Part shown: one piece after another, positions 13,330-13,369 of the stretch | Numbering within the stretch: the stretch's first letter is position 1 | How the letters are laid out: each line of letters opens with the position of its first letter | From: Thioalkalivibrio sp. | Lineage (GTDB): Bacteria > Pseudomonadota > Gammaproteobacteria > Ectothiorhodospirales > Ectothiorhodospiraceae | Assembly: GCA_007120155.1 (NCBI GenBank) | Contig: SKOF01000174.1 | Location: 1-13,369 of the forward strand | Direction of reading: 5' to 3' | DNA: 13,369 nt | The notes under the pieces: generated by a model | Seen by the model: only the letters and a program-made list of their open reading frames with translations | Told to the model about the DNA's origin: nothing | The model's database searches: none | Translations under genes and position numbers: made by a program

Positions 13330-13369
13330 CCACGAAGCGCATGAAGAATGCCAAGGGGTTCACGAAAGA
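13330..13369. repeat. CACGAAG 9-bp-period repeat at the window edge
   Basis: Units CCACGAAGC, GCATGAAGA and ATGCCAAGG follow one another from 13330, then the sequence continues GGTTCACGAAAGA to the end. The first units closely match the reverse complement of 4924-4940 (CTACGAAGC GCATAAGA), so both loci carry the same family. The element is probably cut by the window end. Confidence 0.55.

Overview
The window reads as a high-GC gammaproteobacterial chromosome segment. The evidence is gene content and order: rpe-gph-trpE-trpG-trpD-trpC, then crp, an OsmC-like gene, speD and coq7. As I recall, this is the order of the corresponding blocks in Pseudomonas aeruginosa. A Chromatiales/Ectothiorhodospiraceae-type host is plausible but is inference only. 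I recognise fourteen intact protein genes and one gene remnant, and no rRNA, tRNA or CRISPR.

Layout. The + strand carries glcF (iron-sulfur subunit of glycolate oxidase) and coq7 (ubiquinone hydroxylase). A minus-strand set follows: osmC-like, a VOC-fold gene and speD, transcribed towards coq7. Divergent from it is crp, a global cAMP regulator. A repeat-filled convergent gap of about 350 bp separates crp from the trp genes. The long minus-strand block from 11057 down to 5214 is rpe, gph, trpE, (remnant insertion), trpG, trpD, trpC. Beyond rpe lie a divergent CopD-type membrane gene, then on the minus strand a small periplasmic cytochrome c and a CbiM-like membrane permease.

Function. TrpE/TrpG make anthranilate from chorismate, TrpD adds the phosphoribosyl group and TrpC closes the indole ring. 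Rpe interconverts pentose phosphates, Gph removes phosphate from 2-phosphoglycolate, and GlcF belongs to the enzyme that oxidises the resulting glycolate. This would suit an autotroph with photorespiratory salvage, although no carbon-fixation gene is present.

The most unusual content is between the genes. Four junctions hold degenerate arrays with a strict 7-bp period, arranged as inverted repeats. At three of them the array supplies the stop codon of the adjacent gene (glcF, speD, trpG), and at one it also fills the leader of coq7. Three junctions hold paired REP-like palindromes. The gap between crp and trpC, and the right edge, carry 9-bp-period CACGAAG repeats. The trpE-trpG junction holds the C-terminal remnant of a GxxExxY (PDDEXK-like) gene inside about 32-bp inverted repeats. 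I see no complete novel defence or biosynthetic system; the repeat families and the trpE-trpG insertion are what I would pursue.
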